This document shows, in pieces, positions 33,907 through 46,633 of a stretch of 64,000 nt of DNA. The DNA comes from Synaphobranchus kaupii (taxonomy: Eukaryota > Chordata > Actinopteri > Anguilliformes > Synaphobranchidae): NCBI GenBank assembly GCA_029718625.1, contig CM056380.1, positions 105,147,055-105,211,054 on the forward strand, given 5' to 3'. Position numbers and translations under genes: made by a program. The notes beneath the pieces were generated by a model. The model had not been told where the DNA came from. It worked only from the letters and a program-made list of their open reading frames with translations, and did not search any database. Numbering within the stretch: position 1 is the first letter of the stretch; every line of letters starts with the position of its first letter.

Positions 33907-34515
33907 TATATGTGGCATATACTGCACTGTAAATGTACCGTATGCATGTAGGTACATAATACTGTGATGCATTGTGCATATCAGTATGTATGTATTTATG
34001 TATAGTATATGTTTAGTGGGCATGCAGGTATTCGTACAGTATACTGAGTGTTTAAATGTGTAATGTATTCTGTTGTTCAGGTGTTTAGCTGGATATAGTT
34101 TGTGGGAGTCTTGCGGTACATTTTGCTCCTGGAGGTAACTGCGTCGGCCCTGCTGACTAATCTCCAGGTGTTCTCCAGCACTCCGGAAACTACGCCCACC
34201 TTCGCTGCACTACAACTTCACCACATCCACAGAAAACCCTTTTTTTTTTAAAAATACACATATAAATGTATCGCTGTGGACGTGTTCGTTGGTGCTTTTT
34301 AATGAGTCATGGTTGCCACGGTTGCCACGGTCTGATCAGACAGAGGTTGGTTGGGCGTGGGTTTGGGCGGCGGGTGTGCTGCAGCTCGCGGAAGCTTCCG
34401 GAAAACGATGACCAGGGATTGAGCCCGGAATGAGATGCCCCTCTCAGCGCCAGCCTTCCTGTCAGCCCTGCCCCTCCTAACAGCCCCGTGGACATTGAGG
34501 GCTACCGCGGCAGTG
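33907..34515. other. Unassigned spacer
   Basis: AT-rich with short TATGTA-like text near 33905-34030, then mixed sequence. No gene recognised. Confidence 0.4.
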
Positions 34516-34516
34516 C

Positions 34517-34940
34517 CACAGTCCGCCAACAGTCCCCCAGCCCGCCAACAGTCCCCCAGCCCGCCAACAGTCCCCCAGCCCGCCAACAGTCCCCCAGCCC
34601 GCCAACAGTCCCCCAACAGTCCCCCAGCCCGCCAACAGTCCCCCAGCCCGCCAACAGTCCCCCAACAGTCCCCCAGCCCCCCAACAGTCCCCCAGCCCGC
34701 CAACAGTCCCCCAGCCCGCCAACAGTCCCCCAGCCCGCCAACAGTCCCCCAGCAGTCCCCCAGCCCGCCAACAGTCCCCCAGCCCGCCAACAGTCCCCCA
34801 GCCCGCCAACAGTCCCCCAGCCCGCCAACAGTCCCCCAGCCCGCCAACAGTCCCCCAGCCCGCCAACAGTCCCCCAGCCCGCCAACAGTCCCCCAGCCCG
34901 CCAACAGTCCCCCAGCCCGCCAACAGTCCCCCAGCCCGCG
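34517..34940. repeat. 19-bp minisatellite (CAGTCCCCCAGCCCGCCAA)
   Basis: About 20 copies of a 19-bp unit with a few shortened units that lack the AGCCCGCC part (near 34611, 34660 and 34745). The unit contains no stop in any phase on either strand, so five frames of 127-201 codons overlap. They are Pro/Ser/Gln-rich or Gly/Trp/Leu-rich repeat translations. Confidence 0.95.
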
Positions 34941-35004
34941 TCCAGATCTACGGAATAATTAGCTCGGCTTTGATGATAGAGAGCACACTCTACGCCCTCT
35001 CTCC

Positions 35005-35200
35005 CCTGAATCTCTCCCTCTCTTTCTCTCTCACTCGCTCTCTCTCTTTCTCTCTCACTCTCTTTCTCTTACTCTCTCTCTCTCTTTCTCTCTCACTCTC
35101 TTTCTCTCACTCTCTCTCATTCGCTCTCTCTCTTTCTCTCTCACTCTCTCTCTCCCTCTCTTTCTCTCTCACTCGCTCTCTCTCTCTCTTTCTCTCTCCT
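35005..35200. repeat. CT-rich low-complexity tract
   Basis: TCTCTCTTTCTCTCTCACTC-type repeats; the Ser/Leu open frame is a repeat translation. Confidence 0.9.
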
Positions 35201-35385
35201 ACGTAGTCGCTCTTGTGTCAGTGGGTTGACGTGTTAGCCGCCTGCTCTCGTTTGCCTGGCTAACCGAGGCTCCCCTCTGCCCACGGTTGACATGGAGGGC
35301 CTCGCATCTTCTCCCTTCCCACCTGTACCATAGAAACAGCACAAAACTCTGGTCAGGTGTTTTCGCCAGTTCTTCTTCCACAAAA
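35201..35385. other. Short unassigned spacer
   Basis: No gene or repeat recognised between the CT tract and the satellite array. Confidence 0.4.
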
Positions 35386-38300
35386 CGTGTGCATATATAC
35401 CTGTATACAGTATAGCCTCAGACCGTGTGCATATATACCTGTATACAGTATAGCCTCAGACTGTGTGCATATATACCTGTATAGAGTATAGCCTCAGACC
35501 GTGCGCATATATACCTGTATACAGTATAGCCTCAGACCGTGTGCATATATACCTGTATACAGTATAGCCTCAGACCGTGTGCATATATACCTGTATACAG
35601 TATAGCCTCAGACCGTGTGCATATATACCTGTATACAGTATAGCCTCAGATTGTGTGCATATATACCTGTATACAGTATAGCCTCAGACCGTGTGCATAT
35701 ATACCTGTATACAGTATAGCCTCAGACTGTGTGCATATATACCTGTATACAGTATAGCCTCAGACCGTGTGCATATATACCTGTATACAGTATAGCCTCA
35801 GATTGTGTGCATATATACCTGTATACAGTATAGCCTCAGACTGTGTGCATATATACCTGTATACAGTATAGCCTCAGACTGTGTGCATATATACCTGTAT
35901 ACAGTATAGCCTCAGACCGTGTGCATATATACCTGTATACAGTATAGCCTCAGACCGTGTGCATATATACCTGTATACAGTATAGCCTCAGACCATGTGC
36001 ATATATACCTGTATACAGTATAGCCTCAGACCGTGTGCATATATACCTGTATACAGTATAGCCTCAGACTGTGTGCATATATACCTGTATACAGTATAGC
36101 CTCAGACTGTGTGCATATATACCTGTATACAGTATAGCCTCAGACCGTGTGCATATATACCTGTATACAGTATAGCCTCAGACCGTGCGCATATATACCT
36201 GTATACAGTATAGCCTCAGACCGTGTGCATATATACCTGTATACAGTATAGCCTCAGACCGTGTGCATATATACCTGTATACAGTATAGCCTCAGACTGT
36301 GTGCATATATACCTGTATACAGTATAGCCTCAGACTGTGTGCATATATACCTGTATACAGTATAGCCTCAGACCGTGTGCATATATACCTGTATACAGTA
36401 TAGCCTCAGACTGTGTGCATATATACCTGTATACAGTATAGCCTCAGACTGTGTGCATATATACCTGTATACAGTATAGCCTCAGACCGTGTGCATATAT
36501 ACCTGTATACAGTATAGCCTCAGACCGTGTGCATATATACCTGTATACAGTATAGCCTCAGACCGTGTGCATATATACCTGTATACAGTATAGCCTCAGA
36601 CTATGTGCATATATACCTGTATACAGTATAGCCTCAGACTGTGTGCATATATACCTGTATACAGTATAGCCTCAGACCGTGCGCATATATACCTGTATAC
36701 AGTATAGCCTCAGACCGTGCGCATATATACCTGTATACAGTATAGCCTCAGACCGTGCGCATATATACCTGTATACAGTATAGCCTCAGACCGTGTGCAT
36801 ATATACCTGTATACAGTATAGCCTCAGACCGTGTGCATATATACCTGTATACAGTATAGCCTCAGACTGTGTGCATATATACCTGTATACAGTATAGCCT
36901 CAGACTGTGTGCATATATACCTGTATACAGTATAGCCTCAGACTGTGTGCATATATACCTGTATACAGTATAGCCTCAGACCGTGTGCATATATACCTGT
37001 ATACAGTATAGCCTCAGACCGTGCGCATATATACCTGTATACAGTATAGCCTCAGACCGTGTGCATATATACCTGTATACAGTATAGCCTCAGACCGTGT
37101 GCATATATACCTGTATACAGTATAGCCTCAGACTGTGTGCATATATACCTGTATACAGTATAGCCTCAGACTGTGTGCATATATACCTGTATACAGTATA
37201 GCCTCAGACCATGTGCATATATACCTGTATACAGTATAGCCTCAGACCGTGTGCATATATACCTGTATACAGTATAGCCTCAGACCGTGTGCATATATAC
37301 CTGTATACAGTACAGCCTCAGACTGTGTGCATATATACCTGTATACAGTATAGCCTCAGACCGTGTGCATATATACCTGTATACAGTATAGCCTCAGACC
37401 TTGCGCATATATACCTGTATACAGTATAGCCTCAGACTGTGTGCATATATACCTGTATACAGTATAGCCTCAGACCTTGCGCATATATACCTGTATACAG
37501 TATAGCCTCAGACTGTGTGCATATATACCTGCATACAGTATAGCCTCAGACTGTGTGCATATATACCTGTATACAGTATAGCCTCAGACTGTGTGCATAT
37601 ATACCTGTATACAGTATAGCCTCAGACTGTGTGCATATATCCCTGTATACAGTATAGCCTCAGACCGTGTGCATATATACCTGTATACAGTATAGCCTCA
37701 GACTGTGTGCATATATACCTGTATACAGTATAGCCTCAGACCGTGCGCATATATACCTGTATACAGTATAGCCTCTGACTGTGTGCATATATACCTGTAT
37801 ACAGTATAGCCTCAGACCGTGCGCATATATACCTGTATACAGTATAGCCTCTGACTGTGTGCATATATACCTGTATACAGTATAGCCTCAGACCGTGCGC
37901 ATATATACCTGTATACAGTATAGCCTCAGACTGTGTGCATATATACCTGTATACAGTATAGCCTCAGACCGTGTGCATATATACCTGTATACAGTATAGC
38001 CTCAGACCGTGTGCATATATACCTGTATAGAGTATAGCCTCAGACCGTGTGCATATATACCTGTATACAGTATAGCCTCAGACTGTGTGCATATATACCT
38101 GTATACAGTATAGCCTCAGACTGTGTGCATATATACCTGTATACAGTATAGCCTCAGACTGTGTGCATATATACCTGTATACAGTATAGCCTCAGACCGT
38201 GTGCATATATACCTGTATACAGTATAGCCTCAGACCGTGTGCATATATACCTGTATACAGTATAGCCTCAGACTGTGTGCATATATACCTGTATACAGTA

Positions 38301-41226
38301 TAGCCTCAGACCGTGTGCATATATACCTGTATACAGTATAGCCTCAGACCGTGTGCATATATACCTGTATACAGTATAGCCTCAGACCGTGTGCATATAT
38401 ACCTGTATACAGTATAGCCTCAGACCGTGTGCATATATACCTGTATACAGTATAGCCTCAGACCGTGTGCATATATACCTGTATACAGTATAGCCTCTGA
38501 CTGTGTGCATATATACCTGTATACAGTATAGCCTCTGACTGTGTGCATATATACCTGTATACAGTATAGCCTCAGACCGTGTGCATATATACCTGTATAC
38601 AGTATAGCCTCAGACTGTGTGCATATATACCTGTATACAGTATAGCCTCAGACCGTGTGCATATATACCTGTATACAGTATAGCCTCTGACTGTGTGCAT
38701 ATATACCTGTATACAGTATAGCCTCTGACTGTGTGCATATATACCTGTATACAGTATAGCCTCAGACTGTGTGCATATATACCTGTATACAGTATAGCCT
38801 CAGACCATGTGCATATATACCTGTATACAGTATAGCCTCAGACTGTGTGCATATATACCTGTATACAGTATAGCCTCAGACCGTGTGCATATATACCTGT
38901 ATACAGTATAGCCTCAGACCGTGTGCATATATACCTGTATACAGTATAGCCTCAGACCGTGTGCATATATACCTGTATACAGTATAGCCTCAGACTGTGT
39001 GCATATATACCTGTATACAGTATAGCCTCAGACTGTGCGCATATATACCTGTATACAGTATAGCCTCAGACTGTGTGCATATATACCTGTATACAGTATA
39101 GCCTCAGACTGTGTGCATATATACCTGTATACAATATAGCCTCAGACCGTGTGCATATATACCTGTATACAGTATAGCCTCAGACCATGTGCATATATAC
39201 CTGTATACAGTATAGCCTCAGACCGTGTGCATATATACCTGTATACAGTATAGCCTCAGACCGTGTGCATATATACCTGTATACAGTATAGCCTCAGACC
39301 GTGTGCATATATACCTGTATACAGTATAGCCTCAGACTGTGCGCATATATACCTGTATACAGTATAGCCTCAGACTGTGTGCATATATACCTGTATACAG
39401 TATAGCCTCAGACTGTGTGCATATATACCTGTATACAGTATAGCCTCAGACTGTGCGCATATATACCTGTATACAGTATAGCCTCAGACTGTGTGCATAT
39501 ATACCTGTATACAGTATAGCCTCAGACTGTGTGCATATATACCTGTATACAGTATAGCCTCAGACCGTGTGCATATATACCTGTATACAGTATAGCCTCA
39601 GACCGTGTGCATATATACCTGTATACAGTATAGCCTCAGACCGTGTGCATATATACCTGTATACAGTATAGCCTCAGACCGTGTGCATATATACCTGTAT
39701 ACAGTATAGCCTCAGACCGTGTGCATATATACCTGTATACAGTATAGCCTCAGACTGTGCGCATATATACCTGTATACAGTATAGCCTCAGACTGTGTGC
39801 ATATATACCTGTATACAGTATAGCCTCAGACTGTGTGCATATATACCTGTATACAGTATAGCCTCAGACTGTGCGCATATATACCTGTATACAGTATAGC
39901 CTCAGACTGTGTGCATATATACCTGTATACAGTATAGCCTCAGACTGTGTGCATATATACCTGTATACAATATAGCCTCAGACCGTGTGCATATATACCT
40001 GTATACAGTATAGCCTCAGACTATGTGCATATATACCTGTATACAGTATAGCCTCAGACCGTGTGCATATATACCTGTATACAGTATAGCCTCAGACCGT
40101 GTGCATATATACCTGTATACAGTATAGCCTCCGACCGTGCGCATATATACCTGTATACAGTATAGCCTCAGACTGTGTGCATATATACCTGTATACAGTA
40201 TAGCCTCAGACTGTGCGCATATATACCTGTATACAGTATAGCCTCAGACTGTGTGCATATATACCTGTATACAGTATAGCCTCAGACTGTGTGCATATAT
40301 ACCTGTATACAATATAGCCTCAGACCGTGTGCATATATACCTGTATACAGTATAGCCTCAGACTGTGCATATATACCTGTATACAGTATAGCCTCAGACC
40401 GTGTGCATATATACCTGTATACAGTATAGCCTCAGACCGTGTGCATATATACCTGTATACAGTATAGCCTCAGACCGTGTGCATATATACCTGTATACAG
40501 TATAGCCTCAGACTGTGCGCATATATACCTGTATACAGTATAGCCTCAGACTGTGTGCATATATACCTGTATACAGTATAGCCTCAGACTGTGTGCATAT
40601 ATACCTGTATACAGTATAGCCTCAGACTGTGCGCATATATACCTGTATACAGTATAGCCTCAGACTGTGTGCATATATACCTGTATACAGTATAGCCTCA
40701 GACTGTGTGCATATATACCTGTATACAATATAGCCTCAGACCGTGTGCATATATACCTGTATACAGTATAGCCTCAGACTATGTGCATATATACCTGTAT
40801 ACAGTATAGCCTCAGACCGTGTGCATATATACCTGTATACAGTATAGCCTCAGACCGTGTGCATATATACCTGTATACAGTATAGCCTCCGACCGTGCGC
40901 ATATATACCTGTATACAGTATAGCCTCAGACTGTGTGCATATATACCTGTATACAGTATAGCCTCAGACTGTGCGCATATATACCTGTATACAGTATAGC
41001 CTCAGACTGTGTGCATATATACCTGTATACAGTATAGCCTCAGACTGTGTGCATATATACCTGTATACAATATAGCCTCAGACCGTGTGCATATATACCT
41101 GTATACAGTATAGCCTCAGACCGTGTGCATATATACCTGTATACAGTATAGCCACAGACTGTGTGCATATATACCTGTATACAGTATAGCCTCAGACCTT
41201 GCGCATATATATCTGTATACAGTATA
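35386..41226. repeat. 38-bp satellite array, about 153 copies
   Basis: An uninterrupted head-to-tail array of a 38-bp unit. Each unit contains GTGTGCATATATACCTGTAT and a perfect 10-bp palindrome, CTGTATACAG. Nearly all variation falls at four or five positions (CCGTG/CTGTG, GTGC/GCGC, CAG/CAA in the palindrome, CTCAGA/CTCTGA or CTCCGA). One 36-bp unit at about 40359-40394 lacks a GT. Variant order shows a higher-order duplication in the right third. The final unit (41189-41226) is diverged. No protein is encoded. Confidence 0.98.
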
Positions 41227-41270
41227 TGTCTCACGGTTCTTTGAGGGACAGAAAACATTTGTAGTGAACA

Positions 41271-41463
41271 CAGTGGCGGTCCTGGGTCATTTGGTGCTCT
41301 AGGCGAGACTACAAATGGGCGATCCATCCCACAATGCACACATGAACAACAGCAGCTATATTGCAAAATGGTGCATTGAGCAAAAATAAAAAAATAAAAA
41401 ACTTCTCTGGAGGGTGTGTGAGTGTGAGTGTGAGTGTGAGTGTGAGTGTGAGTGTGAGTGTGT

Positions 41464-41546
<83 letters not shown>

Positions 41547-41745
41547 AGCGGGTGACCGTGGACAGGAATTGAGCACATTCGGGGTGTGTGTTTCACTGTT
41601 TGGGGGGGGTTGTGGGGTGCCGATGAAAACATGAAAACATCATTGCCTGTGTACACGTGTTCCCATTTATCACCCCAACATTTGCCGCCCCCAAGCTCTG
41701 GCCGACCTCGCCTATGTTGCCCTATATTCATTAGGACCTCCACTG
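41271..41745. mobile_element. hAT-like MITE containing a GT microsatellite
   Basis: The ends CAGTGGCGGTCCT and AGGACCTCCACTG are inverted repeats with one mismatch. The flanking 8-mers AGTGAACA and AATGAACC agree at six of eight positions, consistent with a decayed hAT target duplication. The interior carries a GTGTGA/GT tract (41412-41545). It starts 45 bp after the 38-bp array. Confidence 0.65.
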
Positions 41746-43852
41746 AATGAACCTGTCAGGTAAAACGCAAGGATTAACGTGAGGGGGGGAGATGAATTAA
41801 CTTCCCGAAAAAAAGACTCTCCGAAAAAGACTCTCATCCTCCGGCGTTGGTTAGATCGGACCTGGGCCCTGCGTGCTGAACTTTTTCAGGCCCGATTCCA
41901 GCTTCGGCTCCACGCAGCGTTCGCCCGCCAGATGGCTGAAGCTAAGTGGGCCGTGGCCCACTTAAAGTGGGCCTCCCACACACACTTTACCTGCACTTAC
42001 CTGCGCCACATTTTCAAGGGCTTTTCAAGTTTTCCTAAGGTCTCATCGCCCCAATTCTAAAGATTATTAAAAAAAATAATAATAAATGCAGATTATGTCA
42101 CAAATGGTTGCAGACCGTTAATGATTGCGATGGTCTAACAGGGGCCTCCGTGTCCACTGAAACTGGACCAGCTCGCTGCAAAAAACAAAAACCCGCAACC
42201 GTTTTGAGTAGGATGTGGACTGAGATCGGGGATCAGAGCACGTGAATTTATACAAAACTTGGACGTGAGGCTTTTCGAGATGATCTGTAAAAATCTCTCA
42301 GCAGCACAGCGACGCGTTTTTGAAGTGCCTCTGGCTCTGCCAGAATTTCACTGTTTCTGCCTTTCGGTCCGTTTCGAGAAATTCAAGGATTTTCAAGGAG
42401 AAGAAGAGCCTGTAAAAGCTTCCACACGAGAAGCCTGGGGACACAAACTAGCCAGAACAGGTTATTCCTGGGATATAATGATCATTCAGTGCAGTGTGAG
42501 GAACACAGGGTCACGCTGGCCTGACACACTCCTCAATTCTGCTTAGGGTGAGCAAAACACACACTCCGGAAGGCGCATGTCATTGTCATTATGGCCTAAT
42601 CTTCACAATCCTTGGGAAATACATGTAAATAAGTTCTGTCAAACCCTGTCTGTAGTACCTCCTCTACAAACAGCACATTCAATGGCCACAGTGCATAAGG
42701 TGAGGTGACATTGCTGTCATTTCAAATACTACGTAGTTTATGAAATTATATACTTTAAAAACACTAACCTAGCCGTCTGTTCACTTTCTATTTTAGCTTC
42801 TTAATACAAGCCCAGCATAATTTTCTCTCTGACTCATTTTAAGAATAGATCATTTTTTGCACAAGTGTGCAATGAACCGTGACAGCTGCCTCTATGCATT
42901 TGTGCCAAACGATCCTCAGGTTGCGCCAGTCTGCTCCCTGATTGGTTCACTTGATAAAGGGTCTAACCCAACAGCTGACCAAGACTCAACATGTAGAATC
43001 GTTCAAGACACAAAACTGTCCAATCACCTCCAGCCCATGGTGAAGTGGACAATTTACTATGTTGGACTAATTAATGATTAAGCTAGCCTGAAACAGATAT
43101 ATAAGCAGATATTATGGATGTTTTAGTTATACTGTTTAGTTAAGAATATACAAGTATATATGTATTGTTACTGTCTATGTCGTGATTGGCCTTAAAAGTT
43201 AGAAGTTCCTTAGGAATCTGTCACCATGAGCGGGACATCTCAGCCCTCCCTCTATAGTGATATGACCCAGTTGTTTGCTTTACTGTATAAAAGGGAGGTG
43301 CGATCTTTTGTCTGCGCACACACACTTCCGGCTTGGCTTTATAATACACGCCGGTGTTCCGCGTGAAATACAGCTAATATGATATAACCGGTTTATGACT
43401 TTTTAATCAATCATGATTCTATGACAGGTTATGTCATTTTGTCTAATGACAGTTTGATATTAAAGTGTTATTAAACTCATTTAGATCTTACTAAGAGTTT
43501 TTTTAAAGTCTTACTCTGAATCAGTCGGCACCACCCACAGGATGTGTAGAGGCCCTCAGTACTTAGCACAAGATGGAAGCAGTGTGGGCGATACACTAGG
43601 AGCCCTTTTCCATCAGGACCAATCAACGCCCCCAGTACGTTTATGGGGACACAGTGCTATGGGAGCATATGAGACTTAAGAACGAGGCCCTGACTCACCG
43701 TAGCCATTAAAACCCCATGGCATTCATCCAGCGTGTTGCCAGCTCTTTCATCTTTTTTATCACCCTGAACAGGGCCTGCAGAGGATACCTAAAGATCCCT
43801 AACCTGAATTACTTCCTTACATAAAGCACTTTAATAAATGTACGGCTGCAGA
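41746..43852. other. Unassigned sequence, no gene recognised
   Basis: Two kilobases without tandem repeats or recognisable transposon ends. Open frames at 41779-42060, 42259-42546 and 42857-43081 lack domains and I would not call them genes. Confidence 0.4.
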
Positions 43853-43888
43853 TCCAATTCAAAGCCAATTCAACTTTATTTGCGCAGT
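43853..43888 (-). mobile_element. Probable LINE 3' tail running into the gap
   Basis: On the minus strand the last bases before the N run read GCGCAAATAAAGTTGAATTG, close to the tail of the L2-type LINE at 48690-48714 (CGCTATATAAATAAAATTGA). This suggests a minus-strand LINE end lies against or inside the gap. Confidence 0.45.
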
Positions 43889-44388
43889 NNNNNNNNNNNN
43901 NNNNNNNNNNNNNNNNNNNNNNNNNNNNNNNNNNNNNNNNNNNNNNNNNNNNNNNNNNNNNNNNNNNNNNNNNNNNNNNNNNNNNNNNNNNNNNNNNNNN
44001 NNNNNNNNNNNNNNNNNNNNNNNNNNNNNNNNNNNNNNNNNNNNNNNNNNNNNNNNNNNNNNNNNNNNNNNNNNNNNNNNNNNNNNNNNNNNNNNNNNNN
44101 NNNNNNNNNNNNNNNNNNNNNNNNNNNNNNNNNNNNNNNNNNNNNNNNNNNNNNNNNNNNNNNNNNNNNNNNNNNNNNNNNNNNNNNNNNNNNNNNNNNN
44201 NNNNNNNNNNNNNNNNNNNNNNNNNNNNNNNNNNNNNNNNNNNNNNNNNNNNNNNNNNNNNNNNNNNNNNNNNNNNNNNNNNNNNNNNNNNNNNNNNNNN
44301 NNNNNNNNNNNNNNNNNNNNNNNNNNNNNNNNNNNNNNNNNNNNNNNNNNNNNNNNNNNNNNNNNNNNNNNNNNNNNNNNNNNNNNNN
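43889..44388. other. Assembly gap, 500 N
   Basis: Exactly 500 ambiguous bases, so probably a placeholder length. Open frames drawn through it are meaningless. Confidence 1.
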
Positions 44389-45147
44389 AAATGGCCACTG
44401 TGAAATTGGTACATTAGCTTATTTTTCAAGTATAGGAATGTCCTTCTTGGACTGATATAATGAACTATGGTGAACTATTGTGTCTACGTTAGATAGATTA
44501 ATATTGAAGGCTTCGTAGGCTAACGTTACCTTGTTGAAATCGCCTCACAGCCTTACCACAAATGCAAATTCAGATAAATGAGCCGAGAATAGTTACTAAA
44601 ATATTTAATAGCCATCTCGTTAACTAGCGTTATTAACAAACTTTGATTAACGTCACCGTTATGTTGTTCGAAGCTGTACGTGAACAAAACAGGCTTAACC
44701 AACAAGCTAGCCTATATGATAGGCCGTCATATGCATCGTCGAGAGGGGTGTAAATTTAGGTTGACAGACATGTCAATTTAATTCAATTTATCCCTAATTT
44801 AGCCAGTTTTACCCGACTAACCTACGATGGTCGTTTTTCATCAAGCGTCAGCGGGGCAATGTTAGTAAAGCTGGAGGATTGCGTCTGTTAGCAGCGGGTG
44901 GGTCTGCGAGCGGAGCTCTCAGCCCAGTGCACCAGCGAACTACTCCGGCCAACTCGTCCGCTGACCCGCTATCGTCTTGCTGTCTGGGCGGTTTTTCACG
45001 ACACGAGACGGCGTTTCATTAACTTTTCAACATGTTCACTGGGGCAGGTTACTAGTAATGTAAGGCATCTTGAGATGTGAAGTCTGTCCTTAGAAATATT
45101 ACACATTTGAAAACAATTTCATTATTATGCACAAGATAGCTGTTAGC
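44389..45147 (+). repeat. Left arm of a large inverted repeat (cut by gap)
   Basis: Starting with AAATGGCCACTGTGAAA at the gap edge, this arm matches the complement of 45712-46214. Shared blocks include GAACTATGGTGA, GTTAACTAGCGTTATTAACA, CTGGGCGGTTTTTCA and ATTATTATGCACAAGATAGC. By eye identity is about 80-85 percent outside indels. The left arm contains roughly 250 extra bases (about 44650-44930) that the right arm lacks. The 60-codon frame at 44898-45080 spans arm sequence and is not a convincing gene. Confidence 0.8.
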
Positions 45148-45711
45148 TAACCAGCTACAGTCAGCTACCGCGCGGTATGCTCCTTGCGATCTGACCACCA
45201 TAGTTAAGTGGAGATTTCATTTGAGGCGAAAATGCGAATAGGCCTCCTCATGTGATTGTACTGTGACGTAACTAGGATTACCACGTGACCATGTTCCAAA
45301 TCTCATCGGTTTGTTCTTAACCAATCAGAGTTCAGTGCGCCTACTCAACACTCACCGATGAGTTTTTTTAAATCATGCCTATTTTTTTTCTGTGTAGCCT
45401 AAAAAAAATTGGACCCAGGAAAAATGTAAAATGTGATTGCCTGCTTCTATTGATTACCATATTGTGAACTTTTGATACCTAGACTGCGCTGGGGCGACTG
45501 TTGACTTTCACAACGCTCCATTGGAAATACATGACAGAGCTCATCCGTAATACTATTTCCGGCCATGGCAGCCATCTTGCGGCGGTGCCATTGCGGAAGA
45601 ACCAAATTGAATAGGGCTGGGTTGGCTGACTTGGCTTGCTATGAGCATTCAGCTAACTGGCTCCGTCGCTGTAGCTATAGTTAGGTTATCTAACAGTTAT
45701 GAAGTTCGCTT
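45148..45711. other. Spacer between inverted-repeat arms
   Basis: About 0.56 kb of non-palindromic sequence separating the two arms. No ORF of note and no RNA gene recognised. Confidence 0.5.
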
Positions 45712-46214
45712 ACCAGCTATCTTGTGCATAATAATAAAATGGTTTTCAAATGCTTTCACGTGTGTAATATTTCTAAGTACATACTTCATATCTCAAGATG
45801 GGTGTTAGATTACACTCGTAACCTACCCCAGTGAAATATGTTAGTGTTGAAGTCTGAAAAGCCGCCCAGATAGCAAGACGCTAACGGTAGCGGGTCAACA
45901 TCGGGTTGGCTACAGAAAAGTTGTCCGGCTCCCGGCGTATTATGCTTGTTAATAACGCTAGTTAACAAGATAGTTATTAAACATTTTTAGTAAATATTCG
46001 TGGCTGTTTATCTGGATTTGCAGTTTTGCTCACGTTAGGCTGTGAGGCTATTTCAACAAGATAGCCGCTACGTGGCCTAGCCTAGCCATTAATCTGTCTA
46101 ATGTCACCATAATGTTACAAGATCACCATAGTTCATTCTAACAGTCTAACAATAACATACATTCCGGAGAGGCCTGAAAAATAGGCGACAAGTTTCACTG
46201 TGGCCATTTCCATC
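45712..46214 (-). repeat. Right arm of the large inverted repeat
   Basis: Complement of the left arm, ending in GTTTCACTGTGGCCATTTCC. The arm may go on past 46214; the matching left-arm sequence would lie in the N gap, so its true length is unknown. Confidence 0.8.
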
Positions 46215-46633
46215 GCGATTTCTAATTATTTAGACTACAGTTCCATGGCTACACCATAGTGATGGGCATTCCGGCTCTTTTCAGTGAGTCAGATCATTTG
46301 GCTCAGCTCACCAATAAGAGCCGGCTCTTTCGGCTCCCAAACGGCTCTTCATTCAGTAGCATTTCCGGTTTTTCAAAATCGGCCAAAGTTAGCGATATTT
46401 TGACCTATGATTGGTGTTTGTGCACATCTATCACTTAAATTGTTCAAAGGAATCTTACTCTACCTTCTAATTATCAAAACAACATTATTTTGCATTTTGT
46501 TTGTTATGAAAACTATTTAAATAAATGCAAAAACAGTAAGACGCTATTACACATGTGCATTGAAAGTAGGGCATTTTTACATCTTGAAATAAATAGCACA
46601 ATAAACACAGTGCGTAGTTGAACATTTCAAAAC

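Noticed and set aside
34299..34962. Five overlapping frames up to 201 codons on both strands
   Set aside because: Translations of the 19-bp minisatellite, with no domain outside the repeat.
35386..41226. 38-bp array as a CRISPR locus
   Set aside because: The units are head-to-tail without unique spacers, variation is scattered point changes, and the genome is vertebrate. It is a satellite.
41040..41743. Minus-strand frames of 144-178 codons
   Set aside because: They run through a GT microsatellite, a MITE and the end of the 38-bp array.
42259..43081. 95- and 74-codon plus-strand frames as host exons
   Set aside because: No domain and no convincing acceptor/donor pair; frames of this length are expected by chance.
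43809..44455. Frames of about 200 codons across 43.8-44.5 kb
   Set aside because: They consist almost entirely of the N gap.
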